Shown: positions 15,733-24,379 of the stretch, one piece after another
Layout of the letters: each line of letters starts with the position of its first letter
Numbering within the stretch: position 1 is the stretch's first letter
Origin: Sedimentisphaerales bacterium
GTDB taxonomy: Bacteria; Planctomycetota; Phycisphaerae; Sedimentisphaerales; Anaerobacaceae
NCBI GenBank assembly: GCA_016936075.1
Contig: JAFGPS010000077.1
Span: forward strand, 1 to 57,483
DNA: 57,483 bases
Direction of reading: 5' to 3'
The notes under the pieces: generated by a model
The model's input: only the letters and a program-made list of their open reading frames with translations
Database searches by the model: none
Told to the model about the DNA's origin: nothing
Position numbers and translations under genes: made by a program

Positions 15733-18051
15733 ATGATTATACAGAGGAAAAGATTAATTGAAAGTTTCGTAATTGTCCTTTCAATTTTTGCAATTCAAAC
15801 ACAGGCACAAATAAGTCATATCGAGATTCCGCCTTTTTCATCAAATGTTATGATACCTCAAAGCAGGGCTCGTGCATTTGCACCTGATAGAGGTGGTTCT
15901 GTAGAAATTACCGAAATAGGTGCGCTAATCGATATTCTGGAAAACACAGCGACTACGACAATAGAAATTCGGCTTCACAATACATCGAATCGCAGGCAGG
16001 AAGCCGAACTGATTTTTCCTGTTCCCGATGGTGCTGTAGTTACGGGTTTTGCTTATGACGGCCCGGGAAGAATGATAACGGCCAAAGTACTTCCCAAAGA
16101 CGAAGCCAGAAGAATATATGATAGCCTTGTCGCAAAAATACGCGATCCTGCTCTTGCTGAATTTATCGGCTATAACCTGATTCGTTCGAGCGTTTTTCCA
16201 GTCGAAGCAAACAGTAATCAGAAAGTTCGGCTGACTTATGAACATTTACTTGAGATGGATGGTAATCGTGTGGATTATTTTTTACCTCGTACAGAATCAC
16301 TCGAATATAAAGTTCCGTGGGAAATTAAAGTTAATATAAAATCAAAACGACCTGTTTCTACAGTTTATTCACCTACGCATAATCTAATTGGCCTGAAAAA
16401 AATCAACCTTGAAAATATGGAAGAAAAGGAAGGCCCTGTAGAAATTTCAGCTCATACAGAAAAGGGAGCAAATGTCCCCGGACCGTTCCGCCTTTCTTAT
16501 CTGATGGAGGATGACGGCGTAACCGCTTCGATGTTCGCTTATCCTGATGAAAAAGTTGGCGGTGGTTATTTTCTCTTACTTGCCGGATTGCCAGCTGATG
16601 TTTTGAATAACAAAGACGCGACCGCAATCAAAAGGGAAGTGACATTAGTAATTGATAAATCCGGAAGTATGAATGGCGAAAAAATCGAGCAGGTTAAGGA
16701 AGCTGCTTTGCAGATTATCGCCGGACTGAAAATGGGTGAAGCATTTAATGTGATTATCTATAGTAATTCTGTGGAGAAATTCGCGAGAAAGCCTGTAATT
16801 AAAACGAGGGAAACAGAAGGCCAGGCTCGTGAATATATAAAAGGGATGACACCAAGCGGCGGTACGAATATTTATGATGCACTGACCGAGGCACTGAGCC
16901 AGGAGCCTACAGAAGATATGATACCGATAGTTCTGTTCCTTACCGACGGCTTACCTACAATTGGTCAAACTTCGGAGCTTGTTATTCGAGAGGTTATAAC
17001 AAAATCAAATCCATATAAGAGACGAGTATTCACATTTGGCGTGGGATTAGATGTAAATGCACCTTTGCTGGAACGAATTGCCGCTGAATCAAGAGCGAGA
17101 GCGGAATTCGTTTTGCCGAAAGAAGACGTTGAGGTAAAAATCGGCAAAGTATTCAACAGGCTTACAGGCCCGATTCTTGCCGAACCTGAGCTTGATGTTA
17201 TCGAAGAAAATGGCGGTTATGCAATGGGCAGGACTCGTGACATTATTCCGAACAAACTGCCCGACCTGTTCGAAGGAGACCAGCTTATATTGCTTGGTCA
17301 ATATGTTGGCAAGAAACCGATTACATTCAAAATCAGCGGCAATTATCTTGGCAAAGAAAGGTCCTTTAAGTTCACATTCAATTTCGAGAAAGAGAATGTG
17401 AAAAACGGTTTCGTGCCGCGTTTATGGGCAAGCAGAAAAATCGCTGAGCTTATTGATGATATTCGTCAGATGGGCGCGGATTCGAACGTCAACAGGAACG
17501 ATCCAAAAGTCAAAGAGCTTGTCGATGAGATTGTTCGTTTATCCACAGAGTTTGGAATATTGACCGAATATACGGCCTTCCTTGCGAGAGAAGGAACCGA
17601 CCTTGGTAGAAGAAGTGATGTAATGCGTGATGCGGAAATATTATTTGAGGAACGCGCATTGAACAGCCGCACTGGCAGGGGAGGTCTTAGTCAGGGTTTC
17701 AATATGGGCGCTCAAAGAGAACAGAAAACTCTTAATTATGATAATGGCTTTATCAATGAAAATTTCGACCGCGTTTCGATTACGAATGTCCAGCAGATAA
17801 ATGACATGGCGTATTATTTCAAAAATAATCGCTGGGTGGATAGCAGGCTTGTCGAAAGTGAATCAAATATTACACCGGACAAAGTAATCGAATTTGGTTC
17901 TGATGAGTATTTTGAGTTAGCAAGAAAATTAGCGGCTCAGGGCCGACAAGGCAGCATGGCTTTAGGTGGCGGTCGTGGCGGCCGCGGTGGATTTGGTGAT
18001 GTTCTGATGAAAGTTGACGACCAATCTGTACTAATAAGAAACTCACAATAA
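15733..18051 (+). CDS. Secreted VIT-domain plus von Willebrand A domain protein
   Basis: A 772-residue exported protein of the inter-alpha-trypsin-inhibitor heavy-chain-like family. AAGGAG seven bases before ATG 15733 fixes the start; a TTG at 15706 is less likely. A signal peptide covers about residues 1-27 (cleavage near QTQA). The VIT domain spans about 50-170 (ELIFPVPDGAVVTGFAYDG, then KVLPKDEARRIYDSL). The VWA domain starts near 300 with a complete MIDAS: DKSGS near 309-313, a Thr in SGGTN near 375 and the Asp of LTDG near 405. A helical C-terminal region ends in a Gly/Arg-rich stretch (about 740-755) and a final acidic strand. Metal-dependent adhesion in the periplasm or outside the cell is inferred. 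It is followed after 30 bases by a second VWA gene. Confidence 0.88.
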   Translation: MIIQRKRLIESFVIVLSIFAIQTQAQISHIEIPPFSSNVMIPQSRARAFAPDRGGSVEITEIGALIDILENTATTTIEIRLHNTSNRRQEAELIFPVPDGAVVTGFAYDGPGRMITAKVLPKDEARRIYDSLVAKIRDPALAEFIGYNLIRSSVFPVEANSNQKVRLTYEHLLEMDGNRVDYFLPRTESLEYKVPWEIKVNIKSKRPVSTVYSPTHNLIGLKKINLENMEEKEGPVEISAHTEKGANVPGPFRLSYLMEDDGVTASMFAYPDEKVGGGYFLLLAGLPADVLNNKDATAIKREVTLVIDKSGSMNGEKIEQVKEAALQIIAGLKMGEAFNVIIYSNSVEKFARKPVIKTRETEGQAREYIKGMTPSGGTNIYDALTEALSQEPTEDMIPIVLFLTDGLPTIGQTSELVIREVITKSNPYKRRVFTFGVGLDVNAPLLERIAAESRARAEFVLPKEDVEVKIGKVFNRLTGPILAEPELDVIEENGGYAMGRTRDIIPNKLPDLFEGDQLILLGQYVGKKPITFKISGNYLGKERSFKFTFNFEKENVKNGFVPRLWASRKIAELIDDIRQMGADSNVNRNDPKVKELVDEIVRLSTEFGILTEYTAFLAREGTDLGRRSDVMRDAEILFEERALNSRTGRGGLSQGFNMGAQREQKTLNYDNGFINENFDRVSITNVQQINDMAYYFKNNRWVDSRLVESESNITPDKVIEFGSDEYFELARKLAAQGRQGSMALGGGRGGRGGFGDVLMKVDDQSVLIRNSQ

Positions 18052-18081
18052 GAAAAGCGGTTTATTTTGAAAGGGAAAATA

Positions 18082-19362
18082 ATGAAAAATATGATAATAT
18101 TAATGTCACTACTACTGGCTGCGGTTACAGTTTGCTTTGCCGGCTCAACGGATACAGTCGAACATGTCGCTATCGTAGAGACTCCATCGGTTTCAACTGA
18201 GACAACAGCCGAAGTTACTGGGATACGTCCTGCAAAACCACTCATTCAGATAGCGATTTTGCTTGATACGAGCGGCAGTATGGAAGGTCTTATCGAACAG
18301 GCAAAGACCGAACTTTGGTCAATTGTCAATGAATTCATCTTTGCCAAACGAAATGGTATGGAGCCTGAAGTGCAGGTATCTCTTTATGAATACGGCAAAA
18401 GCTCACTCGCCAGGAAAGATGGTTTTATCAGACAAATAGTGCCGCTCACAACTGACCTCGACAAAATTTCAGAAGAACTTTTTGCCCTTAAAACCAACGG
18501 CGGTGATGAATACTGCGGCTGGGTAATCCAGGAAGCTACGAAGTTACTGCAATGGAGCGATTCTTTCAATGATTTGAAAGTGATTTTTATCGCGGGTAAC
18601 GAACCTTTCACACAGGGTTCAGTTGATTATAACAAAGCATGCAAGGAAGCTATCGCCAAAGGAATTATCGTCAATACAATTCATTGTGGCACAGAAAGCG
18701 AAGGAATAAGCGGCCATTGGAAAGACGGAGCGGTTTTAGCTGATGGCAGGTTTCTTAACATTGACCATAATAGCCAGGTTGTACAAAACAATATTAGCGC
18801 ACCGCAGGATAAGGAAATTGCCGAACTTAATTTAAAACTAAATGGCACATATATAGCATTTGGAAATAAGGGAGCCGAAGGCCTGCAACGACAAATGGCT
18901 CAGGACCTGAATGCTTCTTCAAGTTCACGCGGAGCCGCAGCAGACAGGGCAGTGGCAAAGTCATCCTTCAATTACATAAATAGTAATTGGGATCTTGTTG
19001 ATGCACTCAAAGATAACAAGGTTGATTTGGATGAAATTAAAAAAGAAGATTTACCAGAGAATATGCAAACTATGACTATAGATGAAAGAAAAGCTTATGC
19101 AGATGCGAAAGCAACCGAGCGTGTTAATATTCAAAAGAGGATACAGGAGCTGAATGCACAGAGGGAGACTTATATACAGGCGGAACTGAAAAAACTTGCT
19201 GCCGTTAATCAGAATGCAATGATGGGCGGCATGGGCAGTCGAGGTTCTTTTGGCTCAGCAGTTACTAATACAGTAAGAGAACAAGCAATGCAAAAGAGTT
19301 TCAGTTTTTCACAACCTTCACCATTGCCGAATCAGGTTAATCCAGGCCCTTCGGCTCCATAA
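18082..19362 (+). CDS. Secreted von Willebrand A domain protein
   Basis: A 426-residue exported protein. I chose ATG 18082, preceded by AAAGGGAAAATA, over TTG 18067. The signal peptide covers about residues 1-21 (cleavage near CFA). The VWA domain begins near residue 58 with LLDTSGSMEG, giving the DxSxS part of the MIDAS, and KTNGGDEYCGWVI near 140 supplies the region of the third metal ligand. After about residue 255 the sequence becomes helical, including an unusual KATERVNIQKRIQELNAQ coiled coil, then a Met/Gly- and Pro-rich tail. It lies 30 bases downstream of the VIT/VWA gene and shares its terminator, so the two are almost certainly cotranscribed and may act together. No enzymatic motif is seen. 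Confidence 0.85.
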   Translation: MKNMIILMSLLLAAVTVCFAGSTDTVEHVAIVETPSVSTETTAEVTGIRPAKPLIQIAILLDTSGSMEGLIEQAKTELWSIVNEFIFAKRNGMEPEVQVSLYEYGKSSLARKDGFIRQIVPLTTDLDKISEELFALKTNGGDEYCGWVIQEATKLLQWSDSFNDLKVIFIAGNEPFTQGSVDYNKACKEAIAKGIIVNTIHCGTESEGISGHWKDGAVLADGRFLNIDHNSQVVQNNISAPQDKEIAELNLKLNGTYIAFGNKGAEGLQRQMAQDLNASSSSRGAAADRAVAKSSFNYINSNWDLVDALKDNKVDLDEIKKEDLPENMQTMTIDERKAYADAKATERVNIQKRIQELNAQRETYIQAELKKLAAVNQNAMMGGMGSRGSFGSAVTNTVREQAMQKSFSFSQPSPLPNQVNPGPSAP

Positions 19363-19379
19363 CGAAATGGATAAAAAGT

Positions 19380-19435
19380 AAGGAAGTAAACTGAGTTCGA
19401 GACAAGCGGAGAGTCAGTTTACTTCCTTTTTTATT
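19380..19435. terminator. Bidirectional terminator between VWA gene and citrate synthase
   Basis: AAGGAAGTAAACTGA (19380-19394) pairs perfectly over 15 bp with TCAGTTTACTTCCTT (19414-19428) around a 19-base loop. TTTTATT follows on the plus strand and TACTTTTTATCC on the minus strand, so it can stop transcripts from both convergent genes. Confidence 0.85.
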
Positions 19436-19452
19436 TGCATGATAAAATCAGT

Positions 19453-20823
19453 TTAACGCTCATTGAAATTGACATATTCGCGTCTTTGCTCGATGCACTT
19501 ATAAGCCGGACGAATTATTTTTCCGTTATTTACAAGCTCTTCCATTCTATGTGCGCACCAGCCGGCGATTCTTGAGATAGCAAAGAGCGGCGTATATAGT
19601 TCCTCGGGAATACCAATCATCTGATATACAAAACCAGAATAGAAATCTACATTTGCGCTTACTCCCTTATAAATTTTCTTTTCCTTTGCTATTACCTGTG
19701 GCGCCAGTCTCTCAATACGTTCAAGCAGATCAAATTCTTCCTGTCTTCCTTTTTCTTCGGCGAGTTTTTCAACGAATTTTTTAAATATTACTGCTCGCGG
19801 GTCGGAAATAGAATAGACCGCATGTCCCATTCCGTAAATTAGGCCGGATTTGTCGAATGCCTGTTTATGCAATAATTTTCCCAGATAATCCGATATTTGT
19901 GTTTCATCCTTCCAATCCGATAAATGTTCTTTAATATCAGCAATCATTCTTGACACTTTTATGTTTGCTCCGCCGTGACGAGGTCCTTTAAGCGAGCCAA
20001 GAGCTGCGGCCATTACTGAATAAGTATCAGTGCCAGTGGATGTCACTACGTGCGTTGTGAAAGAGGAATTATTACCGCCGCCGTGTTCGGCGTGCAGAAC
20101 CAGAGCCATATCGAGAAGCTCTGCTTCAAGACGTGTGTATGCATTATCTGCCCGGAGCATATGGAGAATATTCTCGGCTGTACTCAATTCAGGATTCGGA
20201 GAATGTATAATCAGGCTTTGGTTGCCGTGATAATGTGCGAATGCCTGATAGCCGTAGGTAGCTAAAAGCGGAAACATTGCTATAAGCTGCAAACTCTGAC
20301 GCAATACATTTTGAACAGATATGTCGTCAGGGGATTCATCGAAGCTGTAAAGAAGAAGAACACATCGTGCAAGAACATTCATCATATCTTTACTTGGTGA
20401 TTTTAAGATCATGTCACGAGTAAAGTTCTCCGGGAGATTACGATATTGAGCGAGAACTGCTTCTAAAGCCTCTAATTGGGATTTTGTAGGCAAATCGCCC
20501 ATTAAAAGAAGATAACAAGTTTCCTCGAACCCGAAACGCTTATCTTTTTGATAGCCGTTGATAATGTCCGTAACGTCAATTCCTCTATACATCAATTTTC
20601 CGGGTACCGGTATCATTTCGAATTCATCCATAATATAGGAGTGAACTTCGCCGATACGAGTCAGTCCGGCTAAAACGCCTTTGCCGCTGATATCGCGAAG
20701 GCCTCTTTTAACTTCGTATTTAACGTATAATTCAGGATTAACCTGGTTACATTTTTGTATTTTTTCAATCCAGTTGGCAACATTTTGTTCCAGGGAATGT
20801 TCCATTTGAAGGTTTTCTGTCAT
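19453..20823 (-). CDS. gltA: Citrate synthase
   Basis: A 456-residue enzyme condensing oxaloacetate with acetyl-CoA to citrate, the entry step of the citric acid cycle. Catalytic elements are visible: LHAEHGGGNNSS (about residues 245-256, substrate-binding and catalytic His region), GPRHGGANIK (about 283-292), GMGHAVYSISDPRA (about 333-346, second His), NVDFYSG near 392 (catalytic Asp) and RIAGWCAHRMEE near 418. The family is usually 370-440 residues; an N-terminal extension of about 40 residues precedes the core. The start has GAAAGGG six bases upstream. It is a single-gene unit with its own promoter (20871-20900) and shared terminator. The neighbours show no citric-acid-cycle partner genes. 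Confidence 0.95.
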   Translation of the reverse strand: MTENLQMEHSLEQNVANWIEKIQKCNQVNPELYVKYEVKRGLRDISGKGVLAGLTRIGEVHSYIMDEFEMIPVPGKLMYRGIDVTDIINGYQKDKRFGFEETCYLLLMGDLPTKSQLEALEAVLAQYRNLPENFTRDMILKSPSKDMMNVLARCVLLLYSFDESPDDISVQNVLRQSLQLIAMFPLLATYGYQAFAHYHGNQSLIIHSPNPELSTAENILHMLRADNAYTRLEAELLDMALVLHAEHGGGNNSSFTTHVVTSTGTDTYSVMAAALGSLKGPRHGGANIKVSRMIADIKEHLSDWKDETQISDYLGKLLHKQAFDKSGLIYGMGHAVYSISDPRAVIFKKFVEKLAEEKGRQEEFDLLERIERLAPQVIAKEKKIYKGVSANVDFYSGFVYQMIGIPEELYTPLFAISRIAGWCAHRMEELVNNGKIIRPAYKCIEQRREYVNFNER

Positions 20824-20870
20824 ACTTTACCCTTTCAATTCAGTAATTTCTTTTCCTTGTTAGCCCGGTC

Positions 20871-20900
20871 ATTATATTCGACTTTGCCGAAAAATGCCAC
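20871..20900 (-). promoter_or_regulatory. Promoter of the citrate synthase gene
   Basis: On the minus strand a perfect TATAAT (-10, 20876 to 20871) follows GTGGCA (-35, 20900 to 20895; four of six consensus bases) with an 18-base spacer. Transcription would start near 20864, about 40 bases before the ATG. Confidence 0.5.
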
Positions 20901-20970
20901 TACTTTTCATATTCCGATAAAATACGCATTTATTCTACTTATTAGCCTGTTACGAAGGGGAACTAACCAC

Positions 20971-21017
20971 GACTCGACTGAGCTCGTCGAAGTCGAATGA
21001 ACACGATCCCTTGGGAT
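20971..21017. repeat. REP-like palindromes in the gltA upstream spacer
   Basis: GACTCGACTGAGC followed by TCGTCGAAGTC (20971-20994) is an imperfect palindrome centred on GAGCTC. It resembles widely scattered bacterial palindromes with a CTGAGCTTGTCGAAG core. ATCCCTTGGGAT (21006-21017) is a second short palindrome. I see no open frame here. Confidence 0.45.
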
Positions 21018-21058
21018 GGCCAGGCTCAAATTAACACAAAAAAAGCTTCGTAAATTCT

Positions 21059-21475
21059 TTACTCGTGCTGATTTACTGTTTCATGAGTAGAATCATAGAG
21101 AGAATTTATCTTGTGGTTATTCTCAAGTAGTTTGGCTAATTTCAAAGCTTTTGCTTTTTCAGGAAGTCCATCATTTGAGAATATTTCGTTTATGATACTA
21201 TTAAATTCTCTTACTTCCTTAATCTTAAGCAGATTTGTCTCAGCCTCAGTTTTAGCTGTAATATTTTGTCTTTGTTTTATTTCAGCTTCAAAATATTGTC
21301 TGGTTAGCCTTTCACTTTCTTTAAGATATGGAAATAACCAATATTTCATTCTATTCCAAAGTGATTTTTTCAAAGTGTTGTTAAATAGAACTCTAGTTTT
21401 TGGAGGGGTCGTAGATACAATTGAATTTAACTTATTTAAATTCAGTTTTCTACTCCCTATATCGGGAGTATTCAT
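21059..21475 (-). CDS. Hypothetical protein, helical, no recognised family
   Basis: A 138-residue frame on the minus strand. CAGAGG five bases before the ATG at 21475 supports it, and the composition is that of a real soluble protein: charged and helical from about residue 37 onwards (LWNRMKYWLFPYLKESERL, then EAEIKQRQNITAKTEAETN). There is no signal peptide or membrane span. I recognise no domain. A long hydrophobic frame on the opposite strand (21111-21509) is its antisense shadow. The gene is flanked on both sides by repeat-rich spacers, and no neighbour suggests a function. It may be a lineage-specific gene. Confidence 0.55.
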   Translation of the reverse strand: MNTPDIGSRKLNLNKLNSIVSTTPPKTRVLFNNTLKKSLWNRMKYWLFPYLKESERLTRQYFEAEIKQRQNITAKTEAETNLLKIKEVREFNSIINEIFSNDGLPEKAKALKLAKLLENNHKINSLYDSTHETVNQHE

Positions 21476-21593
21476 AAAAACCTCTGAATTTATTTGCCAA
21501 AAAGATTAAATATCAATTTTCCACATAATATAACAAACAACATGTACTATATACATTGTAGTCATAAATGCAATAGAAAATTTTAATGTTTTT

Positions 21594-21690
21594 GTGTTCA
21601 TTCGTGTTCATTCGTGGTTTATTTATCGTGGTGTGTAAATGGATTTCCGCCTGCGCGGTACCGTAAGGCATCCTGTGGAGAATGACAAAG
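21594..21690 (+). repeat. Degenerate spacer repeats between the hypothetical gene and DUF362
   Basis: GTGTTCATTC occurs twice in tandem (21594-21603, 21604-21613), with a related GTGTGAATTC near 21750. From 21640 the sequence GGATTTCCGCCTGCGCGG, with GAGAATGACAAA further on, resembles the dispersed palindromes of GGATTCCCGC...GCGGGAATGACA type known from many genomes, here broken by about 20 extra bases. The whole gap 21476-21773 shows no gene. Confidence 0.4.
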
Positions 21691-21773
21691 TCTCAAATCT
21701 GCGGATAAGAAATATTTGTTTGAGGCTATACTTCTCTAAGTATATTCGTGTGAATTCGTGATTATACTTATTC

Positions 21774-22565
21774 TCAACCTTCTACGATTTCGTAATCTGT
21801 CATTGTGCCGAGAAGGTTGTTGGCGAGGGTAAGGAAGGGCAGGTCGTTCGGGTCGTGGCCAAGAAGTTCGCTGCCGATTGTATCTACTGCTACCGGGTCG
21901 AAGCTTGCTAAAATCAGGCCGATATTTACTGCTCTGCCGGACAGGTGCATTCCTGATAAGGCAGTTGAAGCATCTACGATTGAAAGGTCGGGTTTTTTGT
22001 ACATACAAATATCGACAACGGATTTGTCGGTTGAAGGGCTATGCAGTTGTGATTTGTTCCAGCCGCCGGAGTAAAATTTTCCCGGTGCGATTCCGAACAT
22101 ATTCTTCATAGCGATTGTGGTTTCTGTAAAACTATGGTCTTTCAGTACTGGTAATGAGATTATATATGCGTTCTGTACAATTTTTGGCATGTGAAAACGT
22201 TTTAGTTGAAATGCGTTTTTATTTTCGAGGACGATAGAATCCGCATCGTTAAAATCGAGAAGTTCTATATCATATTTCTTTGCCAGTTCTATATAACCAA
22301 GTGCTGCATATACGTTTGCGGTAGTTCCTGAGCCGCAACCTTCGCCTATTGCTATTTTTGCTTTGGAATGGGCTTTACAATACTGATAAACGGCTTCCGC
22401 GGCTTTTACATCGGTAGTGACAGGCGGCGGCGATGCAATTGTAAGATTAGGTTTAATAATTATCAAACCATCCTGCGGCAACTTCTCACCTGCTCCAATC
22501 AAATCCAGTGCTTTGGATATACTATTTTTATAATTATCAAATTTTACCTGTGCTACTATACTCAT
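21774..22565 (-). CDS. DUF362 domain protein
   Basis: A 263-residue protein of the DUF362 family. Family segments visible are IIIKPNLTIASPPPVTTD (about residues 36-53), IGEGCGSGTT (about 72-81), SLPVLKDHSFTETTIAMKNM (about 136-155) and SFDPVAVDTIG near 223. The ferredoxin-like [4Fe-4S] domain fused to many DUF362 proteins is absent here, and there is no signal peptide. The biochemical role of the family is not established. The start has no good ribosome site. Upstream, a 268-base spacer separates it from the divergent ABC operon. Confidence 0.85.
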   Translation of the reverse strand: MSIVAQVKFDNYKNSISKALDLIGAGEKLPQDGLIIIKPNLTIASPPPVTTDVKAAEAVYQYCKAHSKAKIAIGEGCGSGTTANVYAALGYIELAKKYDIELLDFNDADSIVLENKNAFQLKRFHMPKIVQNAYIISLPVLKDHSFTETTIAMKNMFGIAPGKFYSGGWNKSQLHSPSTDKSVVDICMYKKPDLSIVDASTALSGMHLSGRAVNIGLILASFDPVAVDTIGSELLGHDPNDLPFLTLANNLLGTMTDYEIVEG

Positions 22566-22655
22566 AATTACCGATGATAACGGAATATCTTATATATTTC
22601 AATAAGAACAAATTTAATCTTTGAGGATGTGAACAAAAATATACCAAAAGGGGTA

Positions 22656-22683
22656 TTGACTATATCATATTTTTCGTTACATT
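22656..22683 (+). promoter_or_regulatory. Possible promoter of the Gld-like ABC operon
   Basis: TTGACT (22656-22661) and TACATT (22678-22683) are separated by 16 bases, about 140 bases upstream of the ABC ATPase start. The rest of the divergent spacer 22566-22833 is AT-rich without other recognisable sites. Confidence 0.3.
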
Positions 22684-22833
22684 AAACAATTCAAATATAT
22701 AAGCATTGAAGCTGTAAAAAGATAATTGAAGTGAAAATTCTAAATTTGCCGATTTTACGGAAATTGTTAAAAAGTAGAATTTTATCATTTTGAGTATTTA
22801 AAAAATAATGTAATCCAATTAATGGAGATTGAC

Positions 22834-23586
22834 ATGATAGAAGTCAAAGAGCTACGGCGGAGTTTCGGGCCGGTTACTGCAGTTGACGGAATTTCGTTCA
22901 ATGTCGCCAAGGGCGAGGTTCTTGGTCTTCTCGGTCCTAACGGGGCCGGTAAGACGACCGCTATGAGAATTCTTGCCTGTTTCCTGCAGCCTGATAGCGG
23001 CACGGCGACTGTTTGCGGGCATGACATTTTGAAAAATCCGGTTGAAGTAAGAAATTCAATTGGATATCTCGCGGAAAACGTCCCGCTCTATAATGAAATG
23101 ACGGTCGGCTCGTTTTTGAATTTTATTTGCGATGTTCGGGAAATCAAAGGTAAAGAGCGTAAGGAAATGCTCGATAGAGTAATTCCTCTTTGCTCGATTG
23201 ATTCGGTTTATCATCAAACGATTGATACATTGTCGAAAGGTTATAAGCGGCGTGTCGGACTGGCGGCTACGTTGCTTCATGATCCTGATGTGTTGATTCT
23301 TGATGAGCCGACGGACGGTCTGGACCCGAATCAGAAACACGGCGTGAGAAAACTTATTAATAATATGTCAAAGGATAAGTGTATTATAATTTCCACGCAT
23401 ATTCTCGAAGAAGTCGAAGCCATTTGCTCACGAACTATAATCGTAGCAAAAGGTCGGATATTAGCAGATTCTACACCGGCTGCATTGAAGGAAGAGCATA
23501 AGTGCGGTCTTGATGCTGTATTTCGTAAGATTACCATTTCAAGACCCGAGACTCAAGACATGAGACAAAAGACAAAAAAGACATGA
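22834..23586 (+). CDS. ABC transporter ATPase, GldA/NatA-type
   Basis: A 250-residue ABC ATPase. Walker A is GPNGAGKTT at about residues 35-43, the Q-loop region is YLAENVPLY near 80, the signature LSKGYKRRVGLA near 129-140, Walker B LILDEPTDGLDP near 149-160 and the switch His in STHILEE. GGAG six bases upstream supports ATG 22834 over ATG 22822. It is followed by a permease, a GldG-like protein and a DUF4340 protein, a gene order found in GldA/F/G-like systems. The last dozen residues (RPETQDMRQKTKKT) are encoded by a spacer-type repeat that has run into the gene, so the natural C-terminus was probably altered. The substrate is unknown. Confidence 0.9.
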   Translation: MIEVKELRRSFGPVTAVDGISFNVAKGEVLGLLGPNGAGKTTAMRILACFLQPDSGTATVCGHDILKNPVEVRNSIGYLAENVPLYNEMTVGSFLNFICDVREIKGKERKEMLDRVIPLCSIDSVYHQTIDTLSKGYKRRVGLAATLLHDPDVLILDEPTDGLDPNQKHGVRKLINNMSKDKCIIISTHILEEVEAICSRTIIVAKGRILADSTPAALKEEHKCGLDAVFRKITISRPETQDMRQKTKKT

Positions 23587-23626
23587 GACAAAAGACAACA
23601 GACATGAGACTTTGGTCTGCTGTCTG
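23555..23626 (+). repeat. Tandem repeat and hairpin overrunning the end of the ABC ATPase gene
   Basis: A 21-bp unit beginning AAGACATGAGAC is present twice (23555-23575 and 23578-23598), with a third partial copy (23600-23610). The last copy forms a hairpin with GTCT (23615-23618) and GTCTG (23622-23626): CAGAC pairs with GTCTG and AGAC with GTCT around an internal loop. The repeat covers the final codons and stop of the upstream gene. Confidence 0.75.
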
Positions 23627-23647
23627 TGGTCTGTTAGGAGTTTAGAA

Positions 23648-24379
23648 ATGAATAGTTTTTGTGCAGTTTTTAAGAGAGAGTTGAAGAGTTACTTTTCTAC
23701 TCCTCTTGCTTATGTGTTCCTTGTCATTTTCCTTTTTTTCTCTGGTTACCTTACATTCAAAAAAGGATTTTATACAATTCGCCAGGCTGACATGAACACA
23801 TTTTTTGTTAATTTGCCGCTGCTGTTTGTTTTCATGGTACCATCGACCGCGATGCGTTTGTGGGCCGAGGAACGCAAGGGCGGCACAATCGAATTACTTT
23901 TCACATTGCCTATAACTATATCACAGGCTGTTCTTGGTAAGTTTGTTGCGGCATGGCTGTTTTTAGGAATCGCACTTGCACTTACTTTTCCGATGGTTAT
24001 TACAGTAGCGTATCTCGGTGAGCCTGATATTGGATTGATTGTTGTAGGTTATTTAGGCTCGTTTTTAATGGCTGGTGGATTTCTTGCGATAGGATGTTTC
24101 TTTTCTGCAATAAGCAAGAACCAGGTAATCAGCTTTGTGCTTTCAGTGGTTGTATGTGCGATTTTCGTTTATGCGGGTATGCCGACTACATTGAACTACT
24201 TCGCAGGTTTTCTGCCAATGGGACTTGTTTCTGCGATAGAGAATATGAGTATGATGACACATTTTGAGTCACTGCAAAAAGGCGTGATAAAATTCTCGGA
24301 TATTACTTATTTTATACTGCTGATTTCCGGATGGATTTATGCATGTGGTATTATTTTAGATGAAAGGAAGGCCAAATAA
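23648..24379 (+). CDS. ABC-2 permease, GldF-like
   Basis: A 243-residue polytopic permease with about six hydrophobic spans, beginning MNSFCAVFKRELKSYFSTPLAY, where KRELKSYFxxPxAY is the usual opening of GldF-like ABC-2 permeases. The segment AMRLWAEERKGGTIELLFTL near residues 72-91 is the conserved cytoplasmic coupling motif of the group. TAGGAG precedes ATG 23648; the TTG-started extension at 23612 lies in the repeat and is rejected. The stop overlaps the next start by one base (TAATG). It presumably forms the membrane pore with the ATPase upstream. Confidence 0.9.
   Translation: MNSFCAVFKRELKSYFSTPLAYVFLVIFLFFSGYLTFKKGFYTIRQADMNTFFVNLPLLFVFMVPSTAMRLWAEERKGGTIELLFTLPITISQAVLGKFVAAWLFLGIALALTFPMVITVAYLGEPDIGLIVVGYLGSFLMAGGFLAIGCFFSAISKNQVISFVLSVVVCAIFVYAGMPTTLNYFAGFLPMGLVSAIENMSMMTHFESLQKGVIKFSDITYFILLISGWIYACGIILDERKAK

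Noticed and set aside
21111-21509. Hydrophobic plus-strand frame of about 130 codons
   Set aside because: It is the antisense shadow of the better supported minus-strand gene 21059-21475 and has no ribosome site.
23555-23626. CRISPR array
   Set aside because: Only two full copies with 2-base spacing and no spacers of uniform length; no cas genes in the window.
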